Shown here: piece by piece, positions 46,039 through 54,076 of the stretch
Layout of the letters: each line of letters begins with the position of its first letter
How positions within the stretch are numbered: the first letter of the stretch is position 1
The notes under the pieces: generated by a model
The model's database searches: none
Told to the model about the DNA's origin: nothing
What the model saw: only the letters and a program-made list of their open reading frames with translations
Program-made: the position numbers and the translations under genes
NCBI RefSeq assembly: GCF_900103825.1
Contig: NZ_FNIF01000004.1
Coordinates: forward strand, 1 to 64,000
DNA length: 64,000 bases
DNA from: Paenibacillus sp. yr247
GTDB lineage: Bacteria > Bacillota > Bacilli > Paenibacillales > NBRC-103111
Direction: 5' to 3'

Positions 46039-46518
46039 ATGAGAAAATTTTTCGCATCTCGATTTTACTGGAATACATTAAGTGAACAGTTGGAGACTTA
46101 TCTGGAAGCAAAAGTGTTGAAATGGAAAAAACGTTTAAACCCCTTGACTAACAAAATCGGATTTGGTATCTACTTTTACAAAAATATTACCATAAACCTA
46201 AATCGTCTGAACAAAGAGATATTACAGATTGCTGAGGACAGTGTCAATCACTCACATTTCAAGAGATCAGCGTTTCCTAGTTTTATATCCGTTGTCGATG
46301 GCATTAATGCAACGACGATGTTTATGAAATTGCCAAACCATGTCATTCAACAGATTACATCTTTGGTCAGAGCGCTCCCAGGGTTTAAAGCGCTGCAATC
46401 CATATCACATGCATATGGGTACAAATGTGAACTTCATTACAACCAAGGAAAAGCATTTTTCGGCTCATTACAGATTCACTTTATAAAAATCAAAAACTTT
46501 CCTTCTTTGCCAGCATGA
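46039..46518 (+). CDS. uncharacterised 159-residue protein
   Basis: ATG 46039 follows AAGAAGGAGCAATATC. The product is basic and soluble, with many aromatic residues (RFYWNTLSEQLETYLEAKVL, FGIYFYKNITINLNRLNKEI). I see no signal peptide or known motif. It stands alone on the plus strand. Function unknown. Confidence 0.6.
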   Translation: MRKFFASRFYWNTLSEQLETYLEAKVLKWKKRLNPLTNKIGFGIYFYKNITINLNRLNKEILQIAEDSVNHSHFKRSAFPSFISVVDGINATTMFMKLPNHVIQQITSLVRALPGFKALQSISHAYGYKCELHYNQGKAFFGSLQIHFIKIKNFPSLPA

Positions 46519-46715
46519 TTTACAATCATTTTCGTTACATGTAAATGGCTGACATCCTATACAACTCATTGGGTCGGAACAAGTTGGCACTGTCCATAAC
46601 CACTGTTAAACGGGACGATTCCATGGTACGCAACAGCAGTTTACCTTTATGTGCATTATCAATATAGCTAACAAAAAAAATAATTTCAAAATACAACACT
46701 CCATTGTTTACAACT

Positions 46716-46758
46716 AAAAAGAAACCTCTGGCTTTTCAATGTCCAGAGGTTTCTTTTT
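46716..46758. terminator. bidirectional terminator between convergent genes
   Basis: 16-bp perfect stem AAAAAGAAACCTCTGG...CCAGAGGTTTCTTTTT with A/T-rich ends on both sides. Confidence 0.9.
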
Positions 46759-46786
46759 GTGCAGTCGTGGTGGGTTGAATTATCGT

Positions 46787-47704
46787 TTATGGAAGCACAT
46801 TGCCTGCTGCACGATAAATCTCATACCATTCCTGGCGTGTCAGATGAACATCGCCTGCTTTACAGCAATCGATTAATCGATTTACATTCATTGTACCGGT
46901 AACCGGTTGCATCCGTGCTGGGTGGCGTAGAATCCATGCAATGGCTATAGTCGTATTGTTCACTTCATATTTTGCCGCGATTTCATCGATCTTCTGATTC
47001 AACTCTGGGAACTTATCGTTTCCGAGGAATACGCCTTCGAAGAATCCATATTGGAAAGGCGACCAAGGCTGAATCGTGATATCGTTCAGTCTGCAGTAAT
47101 CAAGCACACTGCCGTCCCGGTTCACTGCGGAATCATTAAGCATATTCACATTCATGCCATTCGAGATCATCGTGGAGTTGGTGATGCTTAATTGTAATTG
47201 ATTGGCTACAAGCGGCTGCTTGACCGATTTCTTCAATAGTTGAATTTGCAGAGGAGTTTGATTGGAAACTCCGAAGTGCCTAACTTTTCCGGTTCTTTCA
47301 AGAAGATCAAAAGCCTCGGCGACCTCTTCCGGTTCTACTAGAGCATCCGGGCGATGCAAAAGTAGAATGTCCAAATAATCGGTTTTTAGCCGCTTCAGAA
47401 TGCCGTCCACTGATTCCAAAATATGTTCTTTGGAGAAGTCAAACATACCCTTCCGAATGCCGCACTTGGATTGCAGGATGATTTTCTCGCGAATATCATC
47501 GTTCATATGGATGGCATCCGAGAATATTTCTTCACAGTTACCTCCGCCGTAAATATCCGCATGGTCAAAGAAATTGGCCCCTTCATCCAGCGCTGCCTGG
47601 ACGAAGCGCTCAGCCTCGATCTTGTCCAACGAATTAATTCTCATACAGCCTACCGCTATAACCGGAACTTCTAAAATGCTGGTACCAAGCTTCATGGTTC
47701 TCAT
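46787..47704 (-). CDS. aldo/keto reductase, YdhF/oxidoreductase type
   Basis: ATG 47704 is preferred because AAGGAGG directly abuts the ATG at 47716; a further ATG at 47695 is possible. The product, about 305 residues, has ALDEGANFFDHADIYGGGNCE (catalytic Asp and Tyr), KIILQSKCGIRKGMFDFS (Lys), LLHRPDALVEPEEVAEAF and VSNQTPLQIQLL. It belongs to the bacterial YdhF-like AKR group that uses NADPH. It stands alone before a decayed permease. Confidence 0.9.
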   Translation of the reverse strand: MRTMKLGTSILEVPVIAVGCMRINSLDKIEAERFVQAALDEGANFFDHADIYGGGNCEEIFSDAIHMNDDIREKIILQSKCGIRKGMFDFSKEHILESVDGILKRLKTDYLDILLLHRPDALVEPEEVAEAFDLLERTGKVRHFGVSNQTPLQIQLLKKSVKQPLVANQLQLSITNSTMISNGMNVNMLNDSAVNRDGSVLDYCRLNDITIQPWSPFQYGFFEGVFLGNDKFPELNQKIDEIAAKYEVNNTTIAIAWILRHPARMQPVTGTMNVNRLIDCCKAGDVHLTRQEWYEIYRAAGNVLP

Positions 47705-47750
47705 AACGTTGCGCATCCTCCTTCAAGGCTCTTCACTCTTTTAGTTCAAA

Positions 47751-48496
47751 TTATCTATCATTATCATTGTCACACATTAGCATAGTACTTTTCAAGAATT
47801 GCTTATGAAAATGACCATCCGAGAACGTGCTGATGCTTTGGCCAATAATGACAATCATACACATTAAGCCTGCCAAAATCGGCCCGAACGGGAACCATTT
47901 GGAGCAGTATGGAAGATCAGATATTTTACGCCCTTGTGCAACGTAGACTTTACGGAAACGGTATTGGCTAATCGCAATACCTAGCCATGCGATGAATCCA
48001 GGCATACCAGACGCATTCAACAGCCAAATGTACACTTGACCATCGCCAAAGAAGGAAGCAAGGAAAGTAAGCATTCCGAGTGCAGCTGTCGCGAGCAAGG
48101 CGTGGACTGGAATCCCTCTTTTATTTATTTTAGAAAACAATTTAGGCGCTTTGCCTTCTTTCACCAACACCCACAGTATTCGAGTGGAAGCGTACATACC
48201 TGAGTTACCTGCGGATAGAACCGAGCTTAGCGGCATTCATCACAGAAGCAGCAATGCTTAAACCTGCTTTTTCGAAAATAATCGTAAACGGACTTGCCGC
48301 TAAGCTGTCGCTAGCCAAAGCATCTGTGGAATACGGAATCAGCATACCCAACAACGAAAATAGCCAAGATGTATAGAACTTCTCCAGAAAACACATCGGA
48401 TCGCGCGAGGTACGTTCTTCCGAGGATTTTCAAACTCTCCTGCTGCAATACCCACGAGTTCTGTTCCTTGGAAGGAGAAGCCGGCAGCCATACATT
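47751..48496 (-). pseudogene. frameshifted and truncated amino acid permease (APC family)
   Basis: Upstream minus-strand frames carry [20 protein letters not shown] (about 48400-48490) and [19 protein letters not shown] with AASPFTIIFEKAGLSIAASV (48205-48396). The next frame carries SSVLSAGNSGMYASTRILWV and the C-terminal helices to 47751. This is a GabP/LysP-like permease broken by at least two frameshifts and lacking its first half. The last residues (STMLMCDNDNDR) no longer look family-like. Confidence 0.85.
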
Positions 48497-48516
48497 TCTT
48501 TGAGTATATTTTCTAG

Positions 48517-49284
48517 TTATTTGCGTTTTGGATACAATGGGTATTCTACAAAAGATGGAACTTCAATGAAAACAATACGCAACGTCTCTCCATTTGCTTG
48601 GAAGCTGATTTCTTCCTCATTTTCAGACTGAAAAATCAGAAAGTCTTTATGAAAAAATGTGCTTACATCCTTTCCTATGGAAGAGAAAGAGCCATCTCCT
48701 CTTATCGCAAGTCCAGCAAGCGTTCGATGTTGTAATAATTTATAGGTAAATGTCGCTCCTTTGGCAATCTCAACATCAACCATTTGAGCATCAGTCACCA
48801 GATGAACGGGAGAATTAGTACCTAAAATCGTCTTGATCTTGATTCCATCTTGGATATCAACTGGGAATTGTTCACTCTTAAATAAATCGTAGGTCGGAGT
48901 TTTTTTCACGGCATCATTCAAGTAAGGTTCAAACCAAATTTGAAACCCCTCGAAACCTGCCTCTACTCCTTCAGCATGTGAAATCCCTGAACCCGTCTGC
49001 ATAAGTTGAACATCACCCGCACTTAGATGACTTACCGTACCAAGCGTATCTTTATGAGTGCTTTGCCCTGATAATCCATATGACATAATTTCGAAACCTT
49101 GATGCGGATGAAGCCCAAGACCTGACTTCGATTCTGCTTGAGCCCAGGCCCAGTAAAATAGTGGGCCAAGTCTAACTATAGATGCACCTTCACCTGAAAA
49201 TCCAATAGGTTTTTGTTCTTTTATTTTCCCGCCATCAAATTCACCTGTTGCTTGATCCTTCGGTGGTATAATATTCGCATTCAT
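48517..49284 (-). CDS. pirin-family protein (quercetinase-like cupin)
   Basis: The 255-residue protein has the bicupin pirin fold with metal residues in GLGLHPHQGFEIMSYGL (HxH) and HLSAGDVQLMQTGSGISHAE (Q/H/E). Pirins of this kind can dioxygenate flavonols or buffer redox stress. It lies 14 nt downstream of a MarR regulator gene on the same strand and is most likely controlled by it. ATG 49284 has AAAGGAGGCATCTTAG upstream. Confidence 0.9.
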   Translation of the reverse strand: MNANIIPPKDQATGEFDGGKIKEQKPIGFSGEGASIVRLGPLFYWAWAQAESKSGLGLHPHQGFEIMSYGLSGQSTHKDTLGTVSHLSAGDVQLMQTGSGISHAEGVEAGFEGFQIWFEPYLNDAVKKTPTYDLFKSEQFPVDIQDGIKIKTILGTNSPVHLVTDAQMVDVEIAKGATFTYKLLQHRTLAGLAIRGDGSFSSIGKDVSTFFHKDFLIFQSENEEEISFQANGETLRIVFIEVPSFVEYPLYPKRK

Positions 49285-49298
49285 CTAAGATGCCTCCT

Positions 49299-49754
49299 TT
49301 ATTTAAGATCGCTTGCGCTTGCACCAAGCCCAAGCGTTTTGAGTAGATTCATCAACTGTACTTTTTCCTCATTACTTAGAGAAGATACATTTTTGGATAT
49401 TACTTCTACGTGTTTAGGAAAGATTTCATCAAATAAACATTGACCTTTGTCAGCAAGAACTACAATTGAAGCTCTACGGTCTGTGGGGCTTGGTTCTCTT
49501 TTTACATATTCTTTCTTTTCAAGCTTATCAACAAAGTAAGTAATGCTCCCGCTAGGAATAGACAATTTCTCACTGATTTTTTGAACAGTTTGAGGTCCTT
49601 TATTATAAAGAAGTTCCAGAATCATAAAATTCTCAGTACTAATTCCATGTCTTTCTATATCTTTGCTGACATTATCAAAAATTATTTTGCTAGCTTTTAG
49701 CCAGATGCGAAAAAGTCTTAAATCAATCTGACTTTGTTCATCTCCTTGATACAT
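49299..49754 (-). CDS. MarR-family regulator, MhqR-like
   Basis: The 151-residue protein has the winged-helix domain with ILELLYNKGPQTVQKISEKL, IPSGSITYFVDKLEKKEYVK and the wing REPSPTDRRASIVVLADKG. The SGSITY...PTDRR pattern is close to Bacillus MhqR, which senses quinones. ATG 49754 has AAGGAGGC. It is first in an operon with a pirin gene, with a strong promoter and overlapping palindrome just upstream, so autorepression is likely. Confidence 0.9.
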   Translation of the reverse strand: MYQGDEQSQIDLRLFRIWLKASKIIFDNVSKDIERHGISTENFMILELLYNKGPQTVQKISEKLSIPSGSITYFVDKLEKKEYVKREPSPTDRRASIVVLADKGQCLFDEIFPKHVEVISKNVSSLSNEEKVQLMNLLKTLGLGASASDLK

Positions 49755-49804
49755 TCACAAGCCTCCTTTTACTTCAACTTGATACCCTTTTACCCTAACA
49801 CCAT

Positions 49805-49857
49805 TTATCCTATAACTAGGATAAAACAATCTTAGCATTAGGCTATATAATTGTCAA
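49805..49857 (-). promoter_or_regulatory. sigma-A promoter with MarR operator
   Basis: On the minus strand: -35 TTGACA (49852-49857), 17-nt spacer, -10 TAAGAT (49829-49834), then a perfect palindrome TTATCCTA-gtta-TAGGATAA (49805-49824) covering the expected start of transcription. Binding of the MarR dimer there would block RNA polymerase. Function inferred from position. Confidence 0.8.
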
Positions 49858-49934
49858 CTAAAAAAAGCAACCCAAATTAGTGGTTAAGTTGCTCATTACC
49901 TGTATCGTTTTTCTATGTAAAAATACAATAAAAA

Positions 49935-49961
49935 AACCTCAAGGACAATACCCTCGAGGTT
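49935..49961. terminator. terminator between the two minus-strand operons
   Basis: AACCTCaAGG...CCTcGAGGTT stem with A6 on one side and TTTTG on the other. Confidence 0.7.
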
Positions 49962-50038
49962 TTGTTGGCCTGATGATACATAATTAATAAACACCATAAA
50001 ACTGCTCATTGAACTATTAACCCTCAGTTAATTTATTT

Positions 50039-50200
50039 CTATTTATTTAAAATTTTTGGATAGTAGTACCAGATAAATTCAATCCAAGGTGGCGCTATAT
50101 CTGTAAAATGTCCCCAACTGCCAGGCAATGACTCAGGATCGTTATTTTTAATTTCAGAGAAGTAAGCAAGAATAAATCCTTCTTTTATTAATTCATTCAT
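50039..50200 (-). CDS. 53-residue frame resembling a methyltransferase C-terminus
   Basis: ATG 50200 overlaps the stop of the APH-like gene. The product MNELIKEGFILAYFSEIKNN, then PGSWGHFTDIAPPWIEFIWY resembles the tail of class I methyltransferases that end with a GSWEHY..IAPPWL motif (recollection, not checked). It may be a gene remnant that has become coupled to the upstream gene, or a short functional protein. Confidence 0.4.
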   Translation of the reverse strand: MNELIKEGFILAYFSEIKNNDPESLPGSWGHFTDIAPPWIEFIWYYYPKILNK

Positions 50201-51237
50201 TATTTTCTACTCTGCAATATTGCATCCACAGTTCTCACCTTTGGTTCAATACTATCCCAACGATTCATACAATGACAAAGAATCATTTCCAAATCATTTT
50301 CATTCTGGGCTTCTTCAGTGTTTCGATAGAGAATATTCATTAACCAGTTGGTTAGATTCCGAAGATGGTGGCGATATGAGTAGAACCGAAATAATTCAAG
50401 ATTAACCGTCACAGATCGACCTAAATGCTTTTCATAAGAGGAGAAGAAAACATCGAACTCCTCACCTATATAGCCAACCAAATCAAATTCTGGCGGCGCA
50501 ATAATCGCTGACTCCCAATCAATAAAATACAACTCGTTTTCATGCCGAATTAAATTTCCTCCCCAGATATCACCATGACACAACACCATTTCTTTTTTAT
50601 TTGTTATTGCAACGCTCCGAAGTTTACGAAGGAGATTCAATAAGTCAAGGATTTCCTCTTTCTTTGGCAAAATATGCTCACGTAAAGCCTGTTTAATGTT
50701 GTTCTCAAATGTTACAGTACTTTCAAGCACCGAATTACATTTCTTAAGATCAGCGTCAAAGGAAATATCAAATGTGTCTACCAAGAGCATGGTATTGTCT
50801 ATAAAGGGGGTAATCCGCTGGATTGTAGCCACTGATTTAGCAATATCTTCTAAAATCTCCTTTGAGAAAGGGTATGCTTCTGCCAATGTCTCTCCTTCAA
50901 TAAAGTTAAACAATACCGTAGTAATATCATTGAACGTTGTTTGAAACAAGCCATTCTGATTTTTTATCGGATATGTGATATTTCGAAAGAGTCCTTGATG
51001 GTACATTTGCCAAGTTAAAGGTAAATAGTATTGAAGTAGCTCAATACTCTTAATTTGTCGATCATTTTGATGGTCAAATAATTTCAGATAATAGCGATCT
51101 CCGTTCGCACAATTCACCCAATAAGAGTAAGCTGAATCTCCCAATGGAATGAAATGAATGCTTTCAATTTGAATCCCGTATTCTTTATTAAGGTTAATCA
51201 AAAGTATGTTATCTTCGATACGATATTTAACTTCCAA
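50200..51237 (-). CDS. APH-fold phosphotransferase
   Basis: TTG 51237 has AAGGAGTG eight nt upstream; GTG 51246 is a poorer start. The 345-residue protein has YYLKLFDHQ (ATP Lys), LCHGDIWGGNLIRHENELYF (catalytic HGD and Asn) and FIDWESAIIAPPEFDLVGYI (metal Asp). These are the canonical APH/choline kinase residues. Substrate unknown. Its stop overlaps a 53-residue frame. Confidence 0.85.
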   Translation of the reverse strand: MEVKYRIEDNILLINLNKEYGIQIESIHFIPLGDSAYSYWVNCANGDRYYLKLFDHQNDRQIKSIELLQYYLPLTWQMYHQGLFRNITYPIKNQNGLFQTTFNDITTVLFNFIEGETLAEAYPFSKEILEDIAKSVATIQRITPFIDNTMLLVDTFDISFDADLKKCNSVLESTVTFENNIKQALREHILPKKEEILDLLNLLRKLRSVAITNKKEMVLCHGDIWGGNLIRHENELYFIDWESAIIAPPEFDLVGYIGEEFDVFFSSYEKHLGRSVTVNLELFRFYSYRHHLRNLTNWLMNILYRNTEEAQNENDLEMILCHCMNRWDSIEPKVRTVDAILQSRK

Positions 51238-51382
51238 ACTTTTCACTCCTTAAAATATTTATTTTACTTTCAATTTCTCGAAATTCTAGCACTTCTCCTT
51301 CTTTACATTATCTCTCTTGATTTTGTAGCTGTACCACGTTTTCGAATGCGATTGTCGAAATAGTGACGGAACTTATTTCATT

Positions 51383-51425
51383 AAACTGTCCGTTAGGTGA
51401 GAAAAGGCCACCGAACCACCGGCAG
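51383..51425. repeat. dispersed hairpin element, copy 5
   Basis: Core CTGTCCGTTAG, A-tract, hairpin AAGGCcaCCG...CGGcaGCCTT. Confidence 0.6.
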
Positions 51426-51563
51426 CCTTGTTTTGGTTCTTTATTGAGCTTAAGTTTTCAGCCACATCCAAAGGTTCCCCTGCCTCAACATTTCCCCCCT
51501 GGCTTTTCCCTCGTATCTGAACTCCAAGAAGTGAACCATTTAATTCCTTAAATAGCTGATTTT

Positions 51564-51610
51564 ATCCTGCAATAAAAAGAGGAACCTTCATCAAGAAGGC
51601 TCCTGCTGCT
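51564..51610. repeat. dispersed hairpin element, copy 6
   Basis: Partial core ATCCTGC, A-tract, hairpin AGGAaCCTTC...GAAGGcTCCT. Between copies 5 and 6 and up to 51740 no gene is seen. Confidence 0.5.
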
Positions 51611-51740
51611 CTCAAAATTAGGACGCAAATAAAGAAATGAAGGACTTCCATAACATACGATCAAAAAAGTAGGTTATGACGGGCTTAATGGAGAAGTAGC
51701 ACCCGAAAAATATATAGAAGCAGCCTTACATCAACGAGGC

Positions 51741-52124
51741 TCATGTAATACTGCTTCTGATGTACTTTCTGAGGCAAGGATATGGACCACCAAAAATATG
51801 AGCCATGGTTACGATAAATTTGTGATGTTCCTTCATGATTTTTGGGGAAATGCCGACTTGATTGGCTAGTAATTGTTGAACCGCTAATTCCTTTTCTGAA
51901 CTTAGTTGGTTTAGCAACTCATTGTTTTGTGCGACCGTTATGCTTATTTCCATTAATGTCTGTGTTTCGACGCATGGCCGATAGGCCAAATTCGAAAATT
52001 GAATGTCGTATTCTTCCAACCGTCGTTTTAAGTGAAGAATCTCTTCTTGACGTTGTAAAGAAGCTTTTGATCTTTTCAATTGAAAAAGCTTCTTTACCTC
52101 TTCGGTTACTCTTTTAAGAAGCAT
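51741..52124 (-). CDS. uncharacterised 127-residue protein with coiled coil
   Basis: ATG 52124 follows AAAAAAGGAGGAATTAGAC. The N-terminal half is a basic helix that looks like a coiled coil (LFQLKRSKASLQRQEEILHL, KRRLEEYDI). The C-terminal half is helical and ends with an aromatic segment (MAHIFGGPYPCLRKYI). No family is recognised. A hairpin directly upstream takes in part of the ribosome site. Confidence 0.6.
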   Translation of the reverse strand: MLLKRVTEEVKKLFQLKRSKASLQRQEEILHLKRRLEEYDIQFSNLAYRPCVETQTLMEISITVAQNNELLNQLSSEKELAVQQLLANQVGISPKIMKEHHKFIVTMAHIFGGPYPCLRKYIRSSIT

Positions 52125-52135
52125 GTCTAATTCCT

Positions 52136-52161
52136 CCTTTTTTCTCTTGAACGAAAAAAGG
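52136..52161 (-). promoter_or_regulatory. hairpin overlapping the ribosome site of the 127-residue gene
   Basis: CCTTTTTTC...GAAAAAAGG, 9-bp perfect stem with an 8-nt loop. The 3' arm ends with the AAGG of the AAGGAGG ribosome site on the minus strand, so folding could limit translation. The interval 52162-52423 shows no gene. Confidence 0.4.
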
Positions 52162-52423
52162 AAGCGAGGGAATAGAGTCCTAAATTAGTAAGGTCCCATT
52201 TAATGTTTCTATCATTTTCTTTCTACGCTGACGAAGTTAGCTGACGGATTCGGGTTGAAAGTTAACCCTAACACAAAAAAAAGTGTACTCACCCCAGAAA
52301 ACTTGGTTCCCCCGCTTCTTTAATCCAAAGAATTAAGCGTAGTATGATTCATTCTTATTTTATTAATTTACCTCAATACATATTTAGAAACAATAGTAAT
52401 ATTTACTTATATTTTCTATGTCA

Positions 52424-52663
52424 TTAGTCTTGCACTGCCACAAGTTTATTGATCCACGTCTGGCTATTTTCAATTAATATTTCAATTTTACTGCAATTTC
52501 TTGCCCCGAAAATTCTAACAAGGTATGCAGAATGCTTATTTCTATTTGCAATCCCACCAATAACGTCCATGTATCTGACTAATTTATTAGTGTCTTCCGC
52601 TACGAAAATAGTTGAGTTTTCTTCTTGTTGCATTGCTTCAATTAGTGTTATAGCTGGATCCAA
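52424..52663 (-). pseudogene. fragment of a GNAT acetyltransferase
   Basis: 79 residues contain ALIEQMQQE-like ITLIEAMQQEENSTIFVAED, LVRYMDVIGGIANRNKHSAY and YLVRIFGARNCSKIEILIEN. In intact relatives these are the strand 2-4 region of GNAT enzymes (GYIGVIGGNANRNKHSAYLV). The acetyl-CoA loop is lost by frameshift and both ends are missing. Confidence 0.6.
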
Positions 52664-52828
52664 AAGCGTCTTACAGTCCCGTTCCGAATGTTCTGCGGGA
52701 ATGGTGAAGCATGGTTATCGATCATGCTTATGGACGAAACGGACGTTTAGGTGGCGGTCAACTCGAAATCATCGAAAACAGCCCCCCCCCTTAATATTCA
52801 TAATGACGGTTACCTATCCTCAACAATC

Positions 52829-52874
52829 CTGACCGTTAACACAGCGAAGGGGGCAGCCTCACGACCGCCCCCTT
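52829..52874. repeat. dispersed hairpin element, copy 7
   Basis: Core CTGACCGTTAAC, short linker, hairpin GGGGGC...GCCCCC. It probably ends transcription of the DUF441 gene. Confidence 0.6.
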
Positions 52875-52946
52875 GGAATTAAAGTTATTCTTGACGTTTT
52901 TCTCAAATCCATAAATACTTGTTTAATTGCACATAAGGCTTAGCTG

Positions 52947-53396
52947 TCATTTCCCAATCAGCAGCGATAAAATTCCGGCAGCGATCAAAGGCCCAACAGG
53001 CACACCTTTTAGAAAGGCCACGCCTATAATCGTCCCAATGACGAGACTTGTCACTACCGTAGGGTTGCCGGACATCAAATGAGCACCGCGTCCGCCTAGA
53101 TACGCTACCAACACGCCAACGGCGATGGCGGCGATTGATTTCCAATGCAGGAAGGATTGGTAAAGCTCCTTGAAGCTGATCGAGCCGCTGGCTAGAGGCG
53201 ATAGAATGCCAATCGTCAAGATAATGATGCCAAGTGAAAGTCCATTCTTCTCAATCCACGGGAAGGCTTGGTCCAACTTGATGACTCGAATAAGCAAAAG
53301 CACGACGGCAGCAATCGTAATTGAATTGTTGCGGCTGATGACACCAAGCAAAGCCAGCAGAATCAGCATGACCGATGGCATATCTAGCTGAGGCAA
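52947..53396 (-). CDS. UPF0756/DUF441 membrane protein
   Basis: TTG 53396 is chosen because AAGGAGG lies nine nt upstream. The product, about 149 residues, has four hydrophobic segments: MLILLALLGVISRNNSITIA, GLSLGIIILTIGILSPLASG, SIAAIAVGVLVAYLGGRGAH and VTSLVIGTIIGVAFLKGVPV. The GVISRNNSITIA and LSPLASG segments are typical of DUF441. Function unknown; the family is common in Firmicutes. Confidence 0.9.
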   Translation of the reverse strand: MPQLDMPSVMLILLALLGVISRNNSITIAAVVLLLIRVIKLDQAFPWIEKNGLSLGIIILTIGILSPLASGSISFKELYQSFLHWKSIAAIAVGVLVAYLGGRGAHLMSGNPTVVTSLVIGTIIGVAFLKGVPVGPLIAAGILSLLIGK

Positions 53397-53494
53397 ACCG
53401 GCCAACCTCCTTCTCGCTTTGTAGTGGGCTGAATAGTTTAATTATAAATCTTATCGTTTCACGATATCAATATCACATTCCCTGGGGTCTGGCC

Positions 53495-53547
53495 TTACCG
53501 TTACTTCAACGGAAATCAAAAAGGTACCGCTTCAAAGCAACTCCTCC
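53495..53547. repeat. dispersed hairpin element, copy 8
   Basis: Core TTACCGTTAC, AATCAAAA tract, hairpin AGG-tacCGCTT...AAGCaact-CCT. Nearly the same sequence as copy 3 at 18021-18055. Confidence 0.6.
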
Positions 53548-53591
53548 ACTTTTGCTCCTCAAAAGTTCTGTTTAAAGGGTTGGAGAAATCA

Positions 53592-54030
53592 TTAAAACTC
53601 CACACCGCGAACTTTAGAAAATACCACTGTATCTCTCAATGAACCATCTGAATCACACTTTTCATTTCGTAGAATTCCTTCTAATGTGAATCCCAGGCGT
53701 TCGGCAATTCGTGAACTTCGTGCATTGCGTCCATCACATCGGATTTCAATACGATTAGCTTGTAACTCATGTACAGCATAGTTTGTAATAGCTTCTACTG
53801 CTTCAGTAATATATCCTTGATTGCCAAAAGATGTACGCACCCAATATCCAATTTCAAATTTACGCGATTGCCAATCAATTCGATGTAAACCGCTGCTACC
53901 TATTAATTGACCTGTTTCCTTCAGAATAAGGAGTAATCTTAGATCGGTGCGTTCTAAAAATTGTAGTCTAGATTGTCGGATACTTATTTCGGACTCTTCA
54001 ATTGTAGGAATGTTCCGTGCCCACGGCCTT
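53592..54030 (-). pseudogene. N-terminally truncated GNAT acetyltransferase (RimJ-like)
   Basis: The frame is open from about 54030 with PWARNIPTIEESEISIRQSR, then LLLILKETGQLIGSSGLHRI, GYWVRTSFGNQGYITEAVEA (acetyl-CoA loop) and NARSSRIAERLGFTLEGILR. This is the RimJ/RimL type, but the first 40 or so residues (the ETERLLLR strand) are absent and a stop TAA precedes PWARN. No ribosome site supports an internal start. Confidence 0.7.
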
Positions 54031-54076
54031 TAATAAGTTTTTTCCATTTTCATCAAAGCAGTATGCAAGCTCCACG

